A DNA stretch of 64,000 nucleotides from UBA6168 sp041741095 (GTDB lineage: Bacteria; Bacteroidota; Bacteroidia; Chitinophagales; Saprospiraceae), in the NCBI GenBank assembly GCA_041741095.1, contig JBGSKQ010000143.1:143960-207959 (forward strand), read 5' to 3'. Below the pieces are notes generated by a model. The model made no database searches. It saw nothing but the letters and a program-made list of their open reading frames with translations, and was not told the DNA's origin. Position 1 is the first letter of the stretch. Each line of letters starts with the position of its first letter. The position numbers and the translations under genes are program-made. Positions 1 through 9,195 of the stretch are shown here, piece by piece.

Positions 1-168
1 TGAATGATAAATGATGAACGATGAACCAGGATTCGTTTCATTTACCAAAAATGTTTTTGAATGAAAATTTGAATGGCTGGTAAAATAGGCTGGGATAATT
101 AATTGATTTTCAATTAAATAGCCTTCCCTTTCTCGTGCCAGTCCTTCATGTTAGCATAAAGAAGTTTA
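1..168. other. Gene-free left edge with ATGATGAAC words
   Basis: No coding region is supported before the first gene. Positions 1-27 contain repeated words of the type AATGATAAATGATGAACGAT, the same word family found just after several stop codons elsewhere in the window (near 11845, 13400, 38200 and 56690). That suggests a gene ends immediately to the left of the window. The rest is AT-rich and presumably holds the promoter of the downstream lipoprotein gene, but no clear TAnnTTTG element was found. Confidence 0.5.
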
Positions 169-2178
169 ATGAACAAACATCTATTTCTCCTTCTGATAGG
201 CAGTGTAGTTTTTTTTGTGAAATGCGTCCCGCCCAGCGAGGACAAGCTCACCGAAGTCCATGTTGACTTTACCAACCCTTCCCACCAGGACTTGTACGAC
301 CTGCAAGACCGTGGGCTTTCTGACAGCCTCTTCCCTTATTTCCACTCAAAGGACCCCACTTTCCGCTATATGGCGGTCATGGCTTTTGCCTCGATAAAAG
401 ACACTTTGGCAGTGGATACCTTGGCTAATCTGCTCCACGATCCTATTGATCAGGTAAGCACCGCTGCCGCTTATGCTTTGGGGCAAATCGGCCACCCACG
501 GGCTGAAGAATACCTGATAGAAGCTTTTGACCGTTACGACACGGTCGGCGTTTCCCGTTTTTTCAATGCAGCCGTTTTGGAGGCCATTGGCAAATGCGGC
601 ACACCTGCCCGCCTCAGCGCACTCGCCACCATCAGCACTTACAGGTTGAGTGATACGATATTGACGGAAGGGCAGGCTTGGGGCATTTACAGATATGCCC
701 TGAGGGACATCGTCTCGGAGGAAGGCACTGCCAAAATGTTGGATTTTGCCACCAATGCCCGCTATTCAGATATGGCTAGGCTAATAGGTGCCAACTACCT
801 TTCAAGGGCAAAAAACATTGAAATAGAAGGCCGGGACAGCTTGATTGCCCCTGCCCTGCCCAGGGAGGACGACCCACGGGTGCGCATGGCATTGGCGATA
901 GCACTTGGAAAAACGAAAACGGAACGGGCCGCTAACGCCCTTTTGTACCAATACAACATTGAACAGGATTACCGGGTACGCACCAACATCCTGCGGGCGC
1001 TGGGCAATTTTGATTATATTTTGGTGAAACCCGTCGCCCTGCGTGGCCTCAGCGACCCGAACACTGCCGTTGCAGTTTCAGCCGCAGAGTTTTTCCTCGA
1101 TCACGGCGTAGCAGAAGATGCATCCAGCTATTGGCAAATGGCCAAACAGCCAGGTTTTCCCTGGGAAGTGCAAATGGCACTGTACGCAGCAGCCAGCAAG
1201 CACCTTCCCTACACCTTCGAAGAATCAAGAAAATACTTGAACTGGGAACTCAAGCGCCGTTTTGAAAACTCCCCCAATGCCTATGAAAAAGCGGCCGCCA
1301 TCAAGGCCATCGCACAAAACGGCTGGAATTACAAATACATCCGTGACGCCGCCTACCCCTCCGATATTGCGGTGGTGCGCACGGCCAGCGTGGAAGCCCT
1401 TGCAAGCATCGCCCGCCTGCCCAATTTCAACCAGTTTTTTGGCGGGGGCGTAAGGGTAAAAATGGACTTGAGCGAATATTTCAGGGATGCCATAGAAAAT
1501 GGCGACGTGGGCATGACAGCCGTGGCGGCTGAGGTATTGCGGGATCCAAAATTGGGCTTCAATTCGACCTTCGACAGCTTGGCCATCTTAGAAAATGCCA
1601 TGAAAAAACTGCGGATGCCGCAGGAAATTGAAGCTTACAACGAGGTGAAAAAAACCTTGGAGTATTTTAAAAACGAATCGCCGGGTACTGGCGTGAAGCC
1701 ACGTTTCAACCACAAAATTGACTGGAAGACCATTACCGCCCTGAAACCAGAACCCAAAGTTTTGATCAAAACAAAAAAAGGCGACATCACCCTGCTGCTT
1801 TTGCCTGATATTGCCCCCGGCACGGTCGCCAATTTCCTTGGCCTCATCCGGGACAAGTATTACGACGGTAAAAATTTCCACCGTGTAGTGCCTAATTTCG
1901 TGGCGCAGGGCGGCTGCAACCGGGGCGACGGCTTCGGCAGCCTAAACTATACCATCCGCTCGGAACTGCCCTATCTGCATTACGACGAAGGTGGCTACGT
2001 GGGAATGGCTTCGGCGGGCAACCACACCGAAAATACGCAGTTTTTCATCACCCATTCCCCTACGCCCCACCTGGACGGCAACTACACCATTTTTGCCAAA
2101 GTGGTGGAAGGCATGGACGTGGTACACAAACTGGAAATCGGCGACGTGATGCAGGAAGTGACTTTTATTCAGCAATAA
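169..2178 (+). CDS. HEAT-repeat lipoprotein with C-terminal cyclophilin-type peptidyl-prolyl isomerase domain
   Basis: Predicted lipid-anchored periplasmic or outer-membrane protein of 669 residues that should catalyse cis-trans isomerisation of prolyl bonds. A hydrophobic N-terminus ends in a lipobox-like FFVKC (Cys19). Residues about 60-470 are helical HEAT-like repeats (for example AAAYALGQIGHPRAEEYLIEA). From about residue 528 a complete cyclophilin fold follows, with FHRVVPNFVAQGG, NTQFFITHSPTPHLDGNYTIF and GMDVVHKLE. The HEAT part may dock partner proteins; that is inference from the repeat type. A word-type inverted repeat follows the stop codon. Cyclophilin assignment is firm; the physiological substrate is unknown. 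Confidence 0.92.
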   Translation: MNKHLFLLLIGSVVFFVKCVPPSEDKLTEVHVDFTNPSHQDLYDLQDRGLSDSLFPYFHSKDPTFRYMAVMAFASIKDTLAVDTLANLLHDPIDQVSTAAAYALGQIGHPRAEEYLIEAFDRYDTVGVSRFFNAAVLEAIGKCGTPARLSALATISTYRLSDTILTEGQAWGIYRYALRDIVSEEGTAKMLDFATNARYSDMARLIGANYLSRAKNIEIEGRDSLIAPALPREDDPRVRMALAIALGKTKTERAANALLYQYNIEQDYRVRTNILRALGNFDYILVKPVALRGLSDPNTAVAVSAAEFFLDHGVAEDASSYWQMAKQPGFPWEVQMALYAAASKHLPYTFEESRKYLNWELKRRFENSPNAYEKAAAIKAIAQNGWNYKYIRDAAYPSDIAVVRTASVEALASIARLPNFNQFFGGGVRVKMDLSEYFRDAIENGDVGMTAVAAEVLRDPKLGFNSTFDSLAILENAMKKLRMPQEIEAYNEVKKTLEYFKNESPGTGVKPRFNHKIDWKTITALKPEPKVLIKTKKGDITLLLLPDIAPGTVANFLGLIRDKYYDGKNFHRVVPNFVAQGGCNRGDGFGSLNYTIRSELPYLHYDEGGYVGMASAGNHTENTQFFITHSPTPHLDGNYTIFAKVVEGMDVVHKLEIGDVMQEVTFIQQ

Positions 2179-2183
2179 CTAAT

Positions 2184-2345
2184 GCTTTGCGTCATTAGTC
2201 ATTTGCCATTAAGTCATTGGATAAAACGTTGAAAACCAATTTTGTGGATGACAAAATCCTGTCTGAAAAATTGGTTCTAAAAACATTATATGGCCATTCA
2301 TCATTGGTGTAAAAAATGACACAATGACCAATGGCTAATGACATT
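2184..2345. repeat. Nested inverted repeat built of TCATTTGCCATT / AATGGCTAATGA words
   Basis: Directly after the cyclophilin gene stop, words like GTCATTAGTCATTTGCCATT face AATGACCAATGGCTAATGAC about 110 nt later. Between them AACCAATTTT (from 2235) faces AAAAATTGGTT (from about 2268), making a second internal hairpin. This may act as a terminator or 3'-end structure between the lipoprotein gene and gcvT. The same TTTGTCATT vocabulary recurs near 51236-51325 and 60780-60900. Confidence 0.6.
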
Positions 2346-2353
2346 TCAAATAC

Positions 2354-3460
2354 ATGAAAACCACACCACTGACAGACAAGCACATTGGCCTCGGTGCCAA
2401 AATGGCCGAATTCGCAGGCTATAACATGCCCATCTCCTACTCCGGCATACGGGAAGAACACGACACCGTGCGCAAGGCCGTCGGGGTGTTCGACGTGTCG
2501 CACATGGGCGAGTTCATCATAAAGGGAAAGGAAGCCCTGGCGCTCATACAATTGGTCACCACCAACGATGCTTCCAAACTTGAAATCGGCGAGGCCCAAT
2601 ATTCAAGTTTGCCCAACCACAACGGCGGCATCGTGGACGACCTGCTCGTGTACCGCCTGCCAGAAGACATGTGCTCCGAGGGCGAACAAGCTTTTATGCT
2701 CGTGGTAAATGCATCCAACATCGAAAAAGACTGGAACTGGATCAGCCAGCACAACACTTTCGATACCCGCATGATCAATATCTCCGATGAAACTGGGCTG
2801 CTTGCCGTGCAAGGCCCCAAGGCCGCCGAGGCCCTGCAGCCGCTGACGGATATTGACCTTCAAAACATGAAATATTACACCTTTGCCAAAGGCACTTTTG
2901 CGGGCATTGACAATGTGTTGGTGTCTGCAACGGGCTACACTGGCTCCGGCGGGTTTGAGCTTTATGCCGACAACAAGGATTTGGAGAAATTGTGGGACGT
3001 GATTTTCAAGGCGGGCGAAGCTTTCAGTATCAAACCCATCGGCCTTGGCGCCCGTGATACACTCCGCCTAGAAATGGGCTTTGCCCTCTACGGCAACGAT
3101 ATTGACGACACCACCTCCCCGCTGGAGGCCGGCCTCGGCTGGATCACCAAGCTGAACAAGGGCGAATTCAATTCCAGCGACATTTTCAAACAACAAAAAG
3201 CAGAAGGCCTAAGCCGCAAGCTCGTCGCCTTTGAAGTGGCCGACCGCCGTGTGCCACGCCACGATTATCCGATTGAGGACCTGACCGGGAATACCATCGG
3301 TAAAGTAACCTCTGGCACCCAATCCCCTTCCCTCGACAAACCTATCGGCATGGGCTATGTGGACATGGCCCATTCAAAGGAAGGTTCGGAGATACAGATT
3401 GTGGCTGGTGGGAAACGCTTGGCGGCTAGGGTGGTGAAGTTGCCGTTTTATAGGGGCTAA
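2354..3460 (+). CDS. gcvT: Aminomethyltransferase (glycine cleavage system T protein)
   Basis: The T protein of the glycine cleavage system transfers the methylene group from the aminomethyl-lipoyl H protein to tetrahydrofolate, releasing ammonia. The 368-residue product has the usual family length. It shows the typical N-terminus (TPLTDKHIGLGAKMAEFAGY), the folate-binding segment GVFDVSHMGEF, and a C-terminal barrel segment ending RVVKLPFYRG. ATG at 2354 gives the canonical N-terminus. No gcvH or gcvP lies nearby, so the complex is encoded at scattered sites. The 3' end overlaps the convergent Rieske gene by 35 bp. Confidence 0.96.
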   Translation: MKTTPLTDKHIGLGAKMAEFAGYNMPISYSGIREEHDTVRKAVGVFDVSHMGEFIIKGKEALALIQLVTTNDASKLEIGEAQYSSLPNHNGGIVDDLLVYRLPEDMCSEGEQAFMLVVNASNIEKDWNWISQHNTFDTRMINISDETGLLAVQGPKAAEALQPLTDIDLQNMKYYTFAKGTFAGIDNVLVSATGYTGSGGFELYADNKDLEKLWDVIFKAGEAFSIKPIGLGARDTLRLEMGFALYGNDIDDTTSPLEAGLGWITKLNKGEFNSSDIFKQQKAEGLSRKLVAFEVADRRVPRHDYPIEDLTGNTIGKVTSGTQSPSLDKPIGMGYVDMAHSKEGSEIQIVAGGKRLAARVVKLPFYRG

Positions 3461-4532
3461 CCTTTTCCATAAACTCCCCTACCAAACGATGAAAATGATG
3501 CACCCCCTTCTCCATCGTCGGTGAAAAGCGGCCCTTGTGGTAAAACCTGGATTGGATGCCCTTTTGTACGCTTTCCACGACGGCTTCATCCTCCATTTCC
3601 GTGTTTTCCAAGTTGTTTACCGTCCGGTTAAAAGGTACGCCGCTAAAGCGGTAGCTGCGGAAGCTCACCATCGTCTGGTCGTGCGAAAGGGGTTGCACTA
3701 CGTTGAGCGACAGGCCCCAAGGGTAAAAGTTCAGCATGAGGTTGGGGAACAGCCAGAAGTAGTAGGCATAGACTTTTTTGCCAAAATCCTGCTCGCCTGC
3801 GGGGATGTTAAAATGCGGCTCGCCATCTTTGGCAATGCCTATTTGGAGGTTGCAGTAGCGGTACAATTCGTAGTCGTATTTACCAAAATCAAGCGCTTTG
3901 TTCAGGGCGGGATGCACGAATGGCACATGGAAACCTTCTATGTAATTGTCGCAGTACAAGGCCCAATTGGCTTTGATGTAGTAATCTTTTGTGCCCTCTT
4001 CGGCAAATTGCAGGGTATCGAGCGGCATCCATCCCACTTTGTCCATGATGGGCTGGATGGCTTCTTCAAAATCGAAGGCGGGGTTGAGGGAAACGAAGTA
4101 CATGCCCAGCCACTTTTTCAGGGGGATGTTGGCCAAATGATCCTCCTGGCTGGGGAAGTTTTCGGCTTCCTTGAATTCGGGCATGCTTTTGAAGGCCCCG
4201 TCCAAGCGGAAGCAGCGGCCGTGGTAGCCGCAACGCAGTTGTTTATAGTTGCTCGCTTCTTCCACGATGATTTTTCCCCGGTGGGTGCAGACATTGGACA
4301 GGCAGCGGACTTTGTTTTCTTTGTCCATCGCCAAAAGGAGCGGCTCGTCCAAAACATCCGGCAACAGGGTGAAAGGATACACGTCGCCAGGCATTTCTAC
4401 CACATCGGCATCGGCCACATAGAGCCAGGAATTGGCAAAAACCCGTTCCTTGACGTTTTCAAACATGGCTTTGTCCCGATAAAACGAGCCAGGAAGGGTG
4501 TGTGCTTGCAGGATATCCGCTGCTATTTTCAT
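3426..4532 (-). CDS. Rieske-type aromatic ring-hydroxylating / quaternary-amine oxygenase alpha subunit
   Basis: Predicted cytoplasmic non-haem iron oxygenase of 368 residues. The N-terminal Rieske [2Fe-2S] centre is complete: C82-x-H84 in CTHRG and C101-x2-H104 in CGYHGR. The C-terminal catalytic domain shows mononuclear iron ligands His202 and His207 in NYIEGFHVPFVH, with Asp195 just before. The organisation resembles choline/carnitine-type monooxygenases, but the substrate cannot be read from sequence. The start at 4532 is chosen because it shares an ATGA overlap with the ybeY stop, implying translational coupling; a longer frame to 4622 lies inside ybeY. No reductase partner is adjacent; the FNR-like protein at 12594-13340 is one possible donor (inference). 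Confidence 0.9.
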   Translation of the reverse strand: MKIAADILQAHTLPGSFYRDKAMFENVKERVFANSWLYVADADVVEMPGDVYPFTLLPDVLDEPLLLAMDKENKVRCLSNVCTHRGKIIVEEASNYKQLRCGYHGRCFRLDGAFKSMPEFKEAENFPSQEDHLANIPLKKWLGMYFVSLNPAFDFEEAIQPIMDKVGWMPLDTLQFAEEGTKDYYIKANWALYCDNYIEGFHVPFVHPALNKALDFGKYDYELYRYCNLQIGIAKDGEPHFNIPAGEQDFGKKVYAYYFWLFPNLMLNFYPWGLSLNVVQPLSHDQTMVSFRSYRFSGVPFNRTVNNLENTEMEDEAVVESVQKGIQSRFYHKGRFSPTMEKGVHHFHRLVGEFMEKVSPYKTATSPP

Positions 4533-4996
4533 TGGGAAAGGCTTTCGTAAAGCGCCAGGGCCTCGTCTTCTTTGCTGCGCATGAGCGCTTGCTCTTTTGG
4601 TTTTTTGTCCAAATAACCGCAAAGGTGCAGCACGCCGTGCGCCATTACCCGCCGCAGTTCCTGCTCAAAGCTGACATCAAATTTTTTTGCATTTTCCTTC
4701 ACCCTTTCTATGCTGATGAAAATATCGCCCTCCACAAGGGGCGGTTCGGCGTATGGGAAGGTAATGATGTCGGTCAGTGTATCGTGCTGGAGGTATTGCT
4801 GGTTGATGTCGAGCAGGTAATGGTCGGAGCAGAAAATAAAATTGAGCAAGCGGAGCGATTTGTCCTCTTGCTCAATTGTTTTTACCAGCCATTCGGTGAT
4901 TTTCTCCTCGTTTTCCAGTTCAAATTCTGCATCGGCCACGTCAAAAAAAATTCCTTTTTCTTGTTCAATGCCGAGAGGAAAAGGCTGTGATGACAT
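4529..4996 (-). CDS. ybeY: Endoribonuclease YbeY (16S rRNA 3'-end maturation)
   Basis: Zinc-dependent RNase of 155 residues acting in 16S rRNA 3' processing and ribosome quality control. The family signature is present as AHGVLHLCGYLDKKPKE, giving metal ligands His120 and His124. The third ligand position, usually His in GYDH, appears as Asp130, a variation I recall from Bacteroidota homologues. The upstream strand DIITFPY is also typical. The gene follows the ATPase gene by 34 nt and overlaps the Rieske oxygenase start by 4 nt (ATGA), so the three are probably one transcript. Confidence 0.93.
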   Translation of the reverse strand: MSSQPFPLGIEQEKGIFFDVADAEFELENEEKITEWLVKTIEQEDKSLRLLNFIFCSDHYLLDINQQYLQHDTLTDIITFPYAEPPLVEGDIFISIERVKENAKKFDVSFEQELRRVMAHGVLHLCGYLDKKPKEQALMRSKEDEALALYESLSQ

Positions 4997-5030
4997 TTGA
5001 AGTTGGTAGGTCGAATTTGTTCCTATAAAA

Positions 5031-5417
5031 TTATAGTTTGAACCGCATTTCTACGGTACTGCCATTGTCATAGAAGCAGATGTTGTCGGAAAGTTGGCGC
5101 ATCAAAAAGACGCCACGGCCGCCACATTTGCAAAGATTGTCATGGGAGGTTGGATCGGGAAGGTTGTCGTAATCGAACCCTCTTCCTTCGTCGGAGACCC
5201 TTAAGGCGATGCAGCCATTTTCTTTTTTTGTCCTCACCCTCACCGTTTTGGTTTCTTCGGCCATGTTGCCGTGCAGGATGGCATTTGTCACGGCTTCAGT
5301 CAGGCTAATCAGGATATTGCATTGCTTGTCCGGGCTTAGATTGTACCTGGTGACGAGTTTCTCAACGAACGGTTCAACTTTTGAAACACTGCCAGGCTTA
5401 GATTGAAGTTTCAACAT
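5031..5417 (-). CDS. RsbW-like anti-sigma factor / serine-protein kinase (HATPase_c_2)
   Basis: Small cytoplasmic ATP-binding protein of 128 residues with a GHKL fold. The N box is LTEAVTNAILHGN (about residues 43-55), followed by G1-type DEGRGFD and G2-type GGRGVFLM. This set defines the RsbW/SpoIIAB family, which phosphorylates an anti-sigma-factor antagonist or binds a sigma factor. A strong Shine-Dalgarno-like AAGAGGAAC lies just upstream of the ATG, unusual in this window. No STAS-domain antagonist or PP2C phosphatase lies adjacent, so the partner is encoded elsewhere. First gene of the run leading to ybeY and the Rieske oxygenase. Confidence 0.88.
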   Translation of the reverse strand: MLKLQSKPGSVSKVEPFVEKLVTRYNLSPDKQCNILISLTEAVTNAILHGNMAEETKTVRVRTKKENGCIALRVSDEGRGFDYDNLPDPTSHDNLCKCGGRGVFLMRQLSDNICFYDNGSTVEMRFKL

Positions 5418-5787
5418 GTTTTGTTCCTCTTTTAAATAAACTGGAGAGTTCTCTCATCTTATGTTTCAAAGAGAAAGAAAGTTTAGGGATCGGTTTTGGA
5501 CAAGTTCGTTAGGTTGGATAGTTCAATGATGTGGGACGGGCCTTTCGGGGGTTAACTCTCTTTCAAAGGAAAGCCTTATGCAAAATGTGCCGCAATTTAA
5601 GCCTAAAACAACCCTTTGTCAAGGGTTCAGACTTATATGGCTTTTGTTAAAGTGAGCTAAATATTTGATTTACAGCAATTTAACATTAAGGCTTTTGAAA
5701 TTTTTTTTGTAGTTTTTACACTTACTATGGCCTATTTGATTTTACAACCTATATTTTACGTTTATTAATAGGTTTCAGCAAAAAAAA
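5418..5787. other. Gene-free stretch upstream of the anti-sigma-type gene
   Basis: About 370 bp, AT-rich toward the right. I see no supported open reading frame. It should contain the promoter for the leftward anti-sigma/ybeY/Rieske run, but no unambiguous TAnnTTTG element was found, only TCTCTTTG on the minus strand near 5470. The right boundary is the cysK terminator. Confidence 0.5.
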
Positions 5788-5827
5788 CAGCCCATAAATA
5801 CATGAAGCATTTATGGGCTGTTTTTTT
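5788..5827. terminator. Bidirectional intrinsic terminator after the cysK-type gene
   Basis: Perfect 12-bp stem CAGCCCATAAAT (5788-5799) and ATTTATGGGCTG (5809-5820) with a 9-nt loop. It is flanked by A7 on the left and T7 on the right, so it can work for the leftward gene ending at 5844. Confidence 0.9.
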
Positions 5828-5843
5828 CCTATTTAACAAAAGC

Positions 5844-6890
5844 CTAAACTGTAGGCATGTAAAATGCGGTCGGCACGGGCACATCGTCAGGCTCCACCGT
5901 TTCCAGGGTCTCAAAAAAGCCCTGCTCTTCCATCCACTTGTTGTTGAACACTTTGCCGAGGTATTTGCTGCCGTGATCCGGAAAAATCAGCACGACGACA
6001 TCGTTTTCCGTAAACTCATATTGGATTTGCAAAAGCGCCTGTACACCTGCGCCACTGCTGTATCCGGCCAGGATGCCTTCCATTGTGGCCAGTTCACGGG
6101 CACGGAAAGCACTTTCCTTGTCGGTCACTTTTACGAATTTGTCAATCAGGTCAAAGGAACAGTTGGCCGGGATGATGTTTTTTCCAGTGCCTTCTATTTG
6201 GTAGGAATAAATTTCTTTTTCGTCGTATTCGCCCGTTTCATGGTACTTTTTTAGCGCAGAGCCATAAGCGTCCACACCGATGATGCGGATGTCCGGGTTT
6301 TTCTCTTTCAAGTACTGGGCAGTGCCAGAAAGGGTGCCGCCCGTGCCTGCACTGGCTATCAGGCAGGTGATTTTCCCTTGGGTTTGTTCCCAGATCTCAG
6401 GCCCGGTGGTCAAGTAATGGGCCATCGAGTTTTGCGTATTGAAATTCTGGTTGACGTACAAGGAGTTGGGAATTTCCCTGGCTTTCCTTTCTGCTACTTT
6501 GTAGTAGGAGCGGGGGTCTTCCGGTTTTGCCTCTTTCGGGCAAACGATGACCTCGGCGCCCATTACTTCGAGCATGTCAATTTTTTCCCTGGAAACCTTG
6601 CTGGTCACGGTCAACACGCAGCGGTAGCCCTTGATGGCGGCAACCATTGCCAAGCTGAAACCTGTATTGCCGCTGGTAGCCTCGATGAGGGTGCCACCCG
6701 GCTTCAATTCGCCATTTTTTTCCGCTTCTTCCACCATGTGGAGGGCAATCCTGTCCTTGGCCGAATGGCCAGGGTTGAAGCCTTCGCACTTGGCATAGAC
6801 CACAGGCCGGAGGCCTTCGGTTACCCTGTTGAGGCGGATGAGTGGAGTGCGGCCAATCGTTTCGAGAATGTTGTTGCAAGTCATAAGCAA
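5844..6890 (-). CDS. PLP-dependent cysteine synthase / cystathionine beta-synthase family protein
   Basis: Fold-type II PLP enzyme of 348 residues in sulfur amino acid metabolism. The Schiff-base lysine is Lys45 in GHSAKDRIA, the substrate loop is EATSGNTGFSLA, and the phosphate-binding loop is SAGTGGTLSG. The AxYSSGAGV segment near the C-terminus is also conserved. The core could be cysteine synthase (O-acetylserine + sulfide) or a catalytic-core-only cystathionine beta-synthase; no CBS domains are present. The motif GHSAKD differs from the GGSVKD common in CysK, so the exact reaction is left open. ATG codons at 6890 and 6884 are both possible starts. A promoter lies at 6930-6958. Confidence 0.9.
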   Translation of the reverse strand: MLMTCNNILETIGRTPLIRLNRVTEGLRPVVYAKCEGFNPGHSAKDRIALHMVEEAEKNGELKPGGTLIEATSGNTGFSLAMVAAIKGYRCVLTVTSKVSREKIDMLEVMGAEVIVCPKEAKPEDPRSYYKVAERKAREIPNSLYVNQNFNTQNSMAHYLTTGPEIWEQTQGKITCLIASAGTGGTLSGTAQYLKEKNPDIRIIGVDAYGSALKKYHETGEYDEKEIYSYQIEGTGKNIIPANCSFDLIDKFVKVTDKESAFRARELATMEGILAGYSSGAGVQALLQIQYEFTENDVVVLIFPDHGSKYLGKVFNNKWMEEQGFFETLETVEPDDVPVPTAFYMPTV

Positions 6891-6929
6891 GCGAGCTTTT
6901 GTGCGTAGTTATTTTCGATTGATATTTCG

Positions 6930-6958
6930 CAAAGATAAAACTTTGGGTAGGAAGCCAA
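6930..6958 (-). promoter_or_regulatory. Bacteroidota-type promoter of the cysK-type gene
   Basis: On the minus strand TTG (6956-6958), an 18-nt spacer and TATCTTTG (6930-6937), a full match to TTG-N17-23-TAnnTTTG. It lies about 40 nt before the start codon at 6890. Confidence 0.6.
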
Positions 6959-7054
6959 GAATTGCTTGCGAAATTTCTTCAATGTTCGCTTTTTTTTAAA
7001 AATTTTCAACCAAACTCTGGTTTTATTCAATTATCACTAATCAATTGAACGCTT

Positions 7055-9163
7055 TCAGGCCATAATTTGGTACACTAGCAAGCTGCCAAGATAGGCCAGG
7101 CCGCTCATAAAAGCAAATTGCAGGAAGGCCCACTTCCAATGCCCCGTTTCCCTTTTCACCACGGCCAATGTGCTCATGCACTGCATGGCAAACACATAAA
7201 AAATCAACAGCGAGAGAGCGGTAGCGGGCGTGTAAACCAATTCTCCCGTTTCGGGCCTTCGGGCTTGCGAAAGGCGGTCGTGGACGGTGGACTCGTCATC
7301 GGAGCTTCCGATGCTGTACAGGGTGGCCATCGTGGCCACAAAGACCTCCCTGGCGGCGAAGGACGTGACCAAAGCGATGCCTATTTTCCAATCAAAACCG
7401 AGCGGGCGGATGGCAGGTTCAATCCATTTACCAATGTGCCCCGCATAGGAGGCTTCGATTTTGCGGGCAGCTACGAGGTCTTGGACTGCTTCTTCGTCCA
7501 AGTTCTCCTGGCGGGCTGTTTCGAGGGCAGTTTTTTCTGCCAATTCCATTTCAGCGGCTGGGCCATAGCTGGCGAGCGCCCAAAGCACCACACTTATCAG
7601 CAAAATTACCTTGCCTGCTTCCCATACGAACACGCTCACTTTTTCATAGATGGCGTGCCAAACGTTTTTCCAAACAGGAAAACGGTAGGGCGGCAATTGC
7701 AGCATCAAAAAAGAACGCTCCTCGGAACGCAGTATTTTTTTGAAAATAACTGCCGAAATCAGGGCAGCACCGATTCCCAACAGGTAAAGCCCCATAAAAG
7801 CCAAGCCTTGCAAATTGAATATCCCGGCCACCTTTTTCGACGGCACCACAAATCCTATCAGCACCGCATAGACGGGAATCCGGGCAGAGCAACTGATGAA
7901 CGGAGTCACCATGATGGTGATGAGCCTTTCCTTCCAATTGCCGATGGTGCGGGTGGACATGATGGCCGGGATAGCGCAAGCGCCGCCCGAAATGAGCGCC
8001 ACCACGCTGCGGCCATTTAGCCCGAACTGCTGCATGATTTTATCAAAAATAAAAACCGCACGGGCCATGTAGCCTATTTCTTCCAGGATGGTAATGAGCA
8101 AAAATAGGATGGCAATCTGTGGCACAAAAACGAGGATGCCGCCCAGTCCGGCCAGCACTCCGTCTGTGAGCAAATCTGCAAACCACCCAGCGGGCAAGGT
8201 GTTTTTTACAAAACCGGAAATCCAGGCAAAGCCCGATTCTATCCAGTTCATCGGGTATTCTGCCCAGGCATAAATGGCCTGGAAAACAAGGAACATGATG
8301 GCAACAAAAATGAGCGGGGCAAAAGTGCGGTGCGTCAGAACAGCATCTAGCTTGTCCGAAAAGGTAGTCTTATCGCTATTTTTTGTGATGGCCTGCCGCA
8401 GTACAGGAGTGAATTTATCAAAGCGGCGCATGGTCTCGGCTATTTGCAGGCGGATGTCTTGAAAGCCCGACTTTTTGACCGATTGTTCGATGCGCTCTTT
8501 GTCGGCAGTCTTTAAAAATGGCAGCTTTTTAAAATGGTGGGCCAAAAGCAGTGCCCGGTATGGATTGTCAATGTCAAAGTTTTGCTTCAGTTCTGTCAGT
8601 ACCTCTTGCTCATTGCCGCTCGGTTCGTACAATGCAAAATGGCCATTTCCTTTTATTTTTTCATTTAAAAGCACCGTAATCCCCTCCTTCAGTACGTCAA
8701 TATTGGTGCCTTTGCGCCCACTGACTGGAATGACCGGAATTTTCAAAAAATCGGACAAACGCTTTACGTCTGCCTTGATTCCCTCCTTTTCCGCAATGTC
8801 CGACATATTCAAGGCCAGCAGGCAGGGGAAGCCAAGATCCAGGATTTGCGTAAGCAGCAACAGGTGTTTTTCAAGATTGGTGACGTCGGCAATGTAAACG
8901 ATGGCGTCGGGATAATTTTCATCGGCAGGGTTGGCCAGCACGTTCAGCACCACCTGCTCGTCCTGGGAGTTTGGATAAAGGCTGTAGGCACCTGGAAGGT
9001 CAATCAATGTAGCCTCCACGCCTCCGCGCAGGTGAAGTTTTCCAAACTTTTTTTCTACGGTAACGCCGGGGAAATTGGCCACTTTTTGGCGAAGGCCGGT
9101 GAGTTGGTTGAAAATGGACGACTTTCCACTATTTGGATTTCCTGCCAGTGCAATAATGCTCAT
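7055..9163 (-). CDS. feoB: Ferrous iron transport protein B
   Basis: Inner-membrane Fe2+ transporter of 702 residues. The N-terminal G domain has G1 GNPNSGKSS (8-16), a G3-type DLPGAYSLYP and G4 NMSD. Multiple membrane segments follow with two Gate regions (LGGILVFVPQIAILFLLI; SLLIFYVFAMQCMSTLAVV) and the helix pair around GGACAIPAIMSTR. A charged insertion (about residues 545-585) separates the last membrane blocks. It lies 32 nt downstream of feoA on the same strand, the standard feoAB order. No feoC is visible. A Fur-type operator was looked for and not recognised. Confidence 0.96.
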   Translation of the reverse strand: MSIIALAGNPNSGKSSIFNQLTGLRQKVANFPGVTVEKKFGKLHLRGGVEATLIDLPGAYSLYPNSQDEQVVLNVLANPADENYPDAIVYIADVTNLEKHLLLLTQILDLGFPCLLALNMSDIAEKEGIKADVKRLSDFLKIPVIPVSGRKGTNIDVLKEGITVLLNEKIKGNGHFALYEPSGNEQEVLTELKQNFDIDNPYRALLLAHHFKKLPFLKTADKERIEQSVKKSGFQDIRLQIAETMRRFDKFTPVLRQAITKNSDKTTFSDKLDAVLTHRTFAPLIFVAIMFLVFQAIYAWAEYPMNWIESGFAWISGFVKNTLPAGWFADLLTDGVLAGLGGILVFVPQIAILFLLITILEEIGYMARAVFIFDKIMQQFGLNGRSVVALISGGACAIPAIMSTRTIGNWKERLITIMVTPFISCSARIPVYAVLIGFVVPSKKVAGIFNLQGLAFMGLYLLGIGAALISAVIFKKILRSEERSFLMLQLPPYRFPVWKNVWHAIYEKVSVFVWEAGKVILLISVVLWALASYGPAAEMELAEKTALETARQENLDEEAVQDLVAARKIEASYAGHIGKWIEPAIRPLGFDWKIGIALVTSFAAREVFVATMATLYSIGSSDDESTVHDRLSQARRPETGELVYTPATALSLLIFYVFAMQCMSTLAVVKRETGHWKWAFLQFAFMSGLAYLGSLLVYQIMA

Positions 9164-9195
9164 TCACGTTTGTCGCTTTACTTTTTCTTCAATGG

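Noticed and set aside
3537..4550. Plus-strand frame of 337 codons opposite the Rieske oxygenase gene
   Set aside because: The minus-strand gene has complete iron-sulfur and iron ligands; the opposite frame has none.
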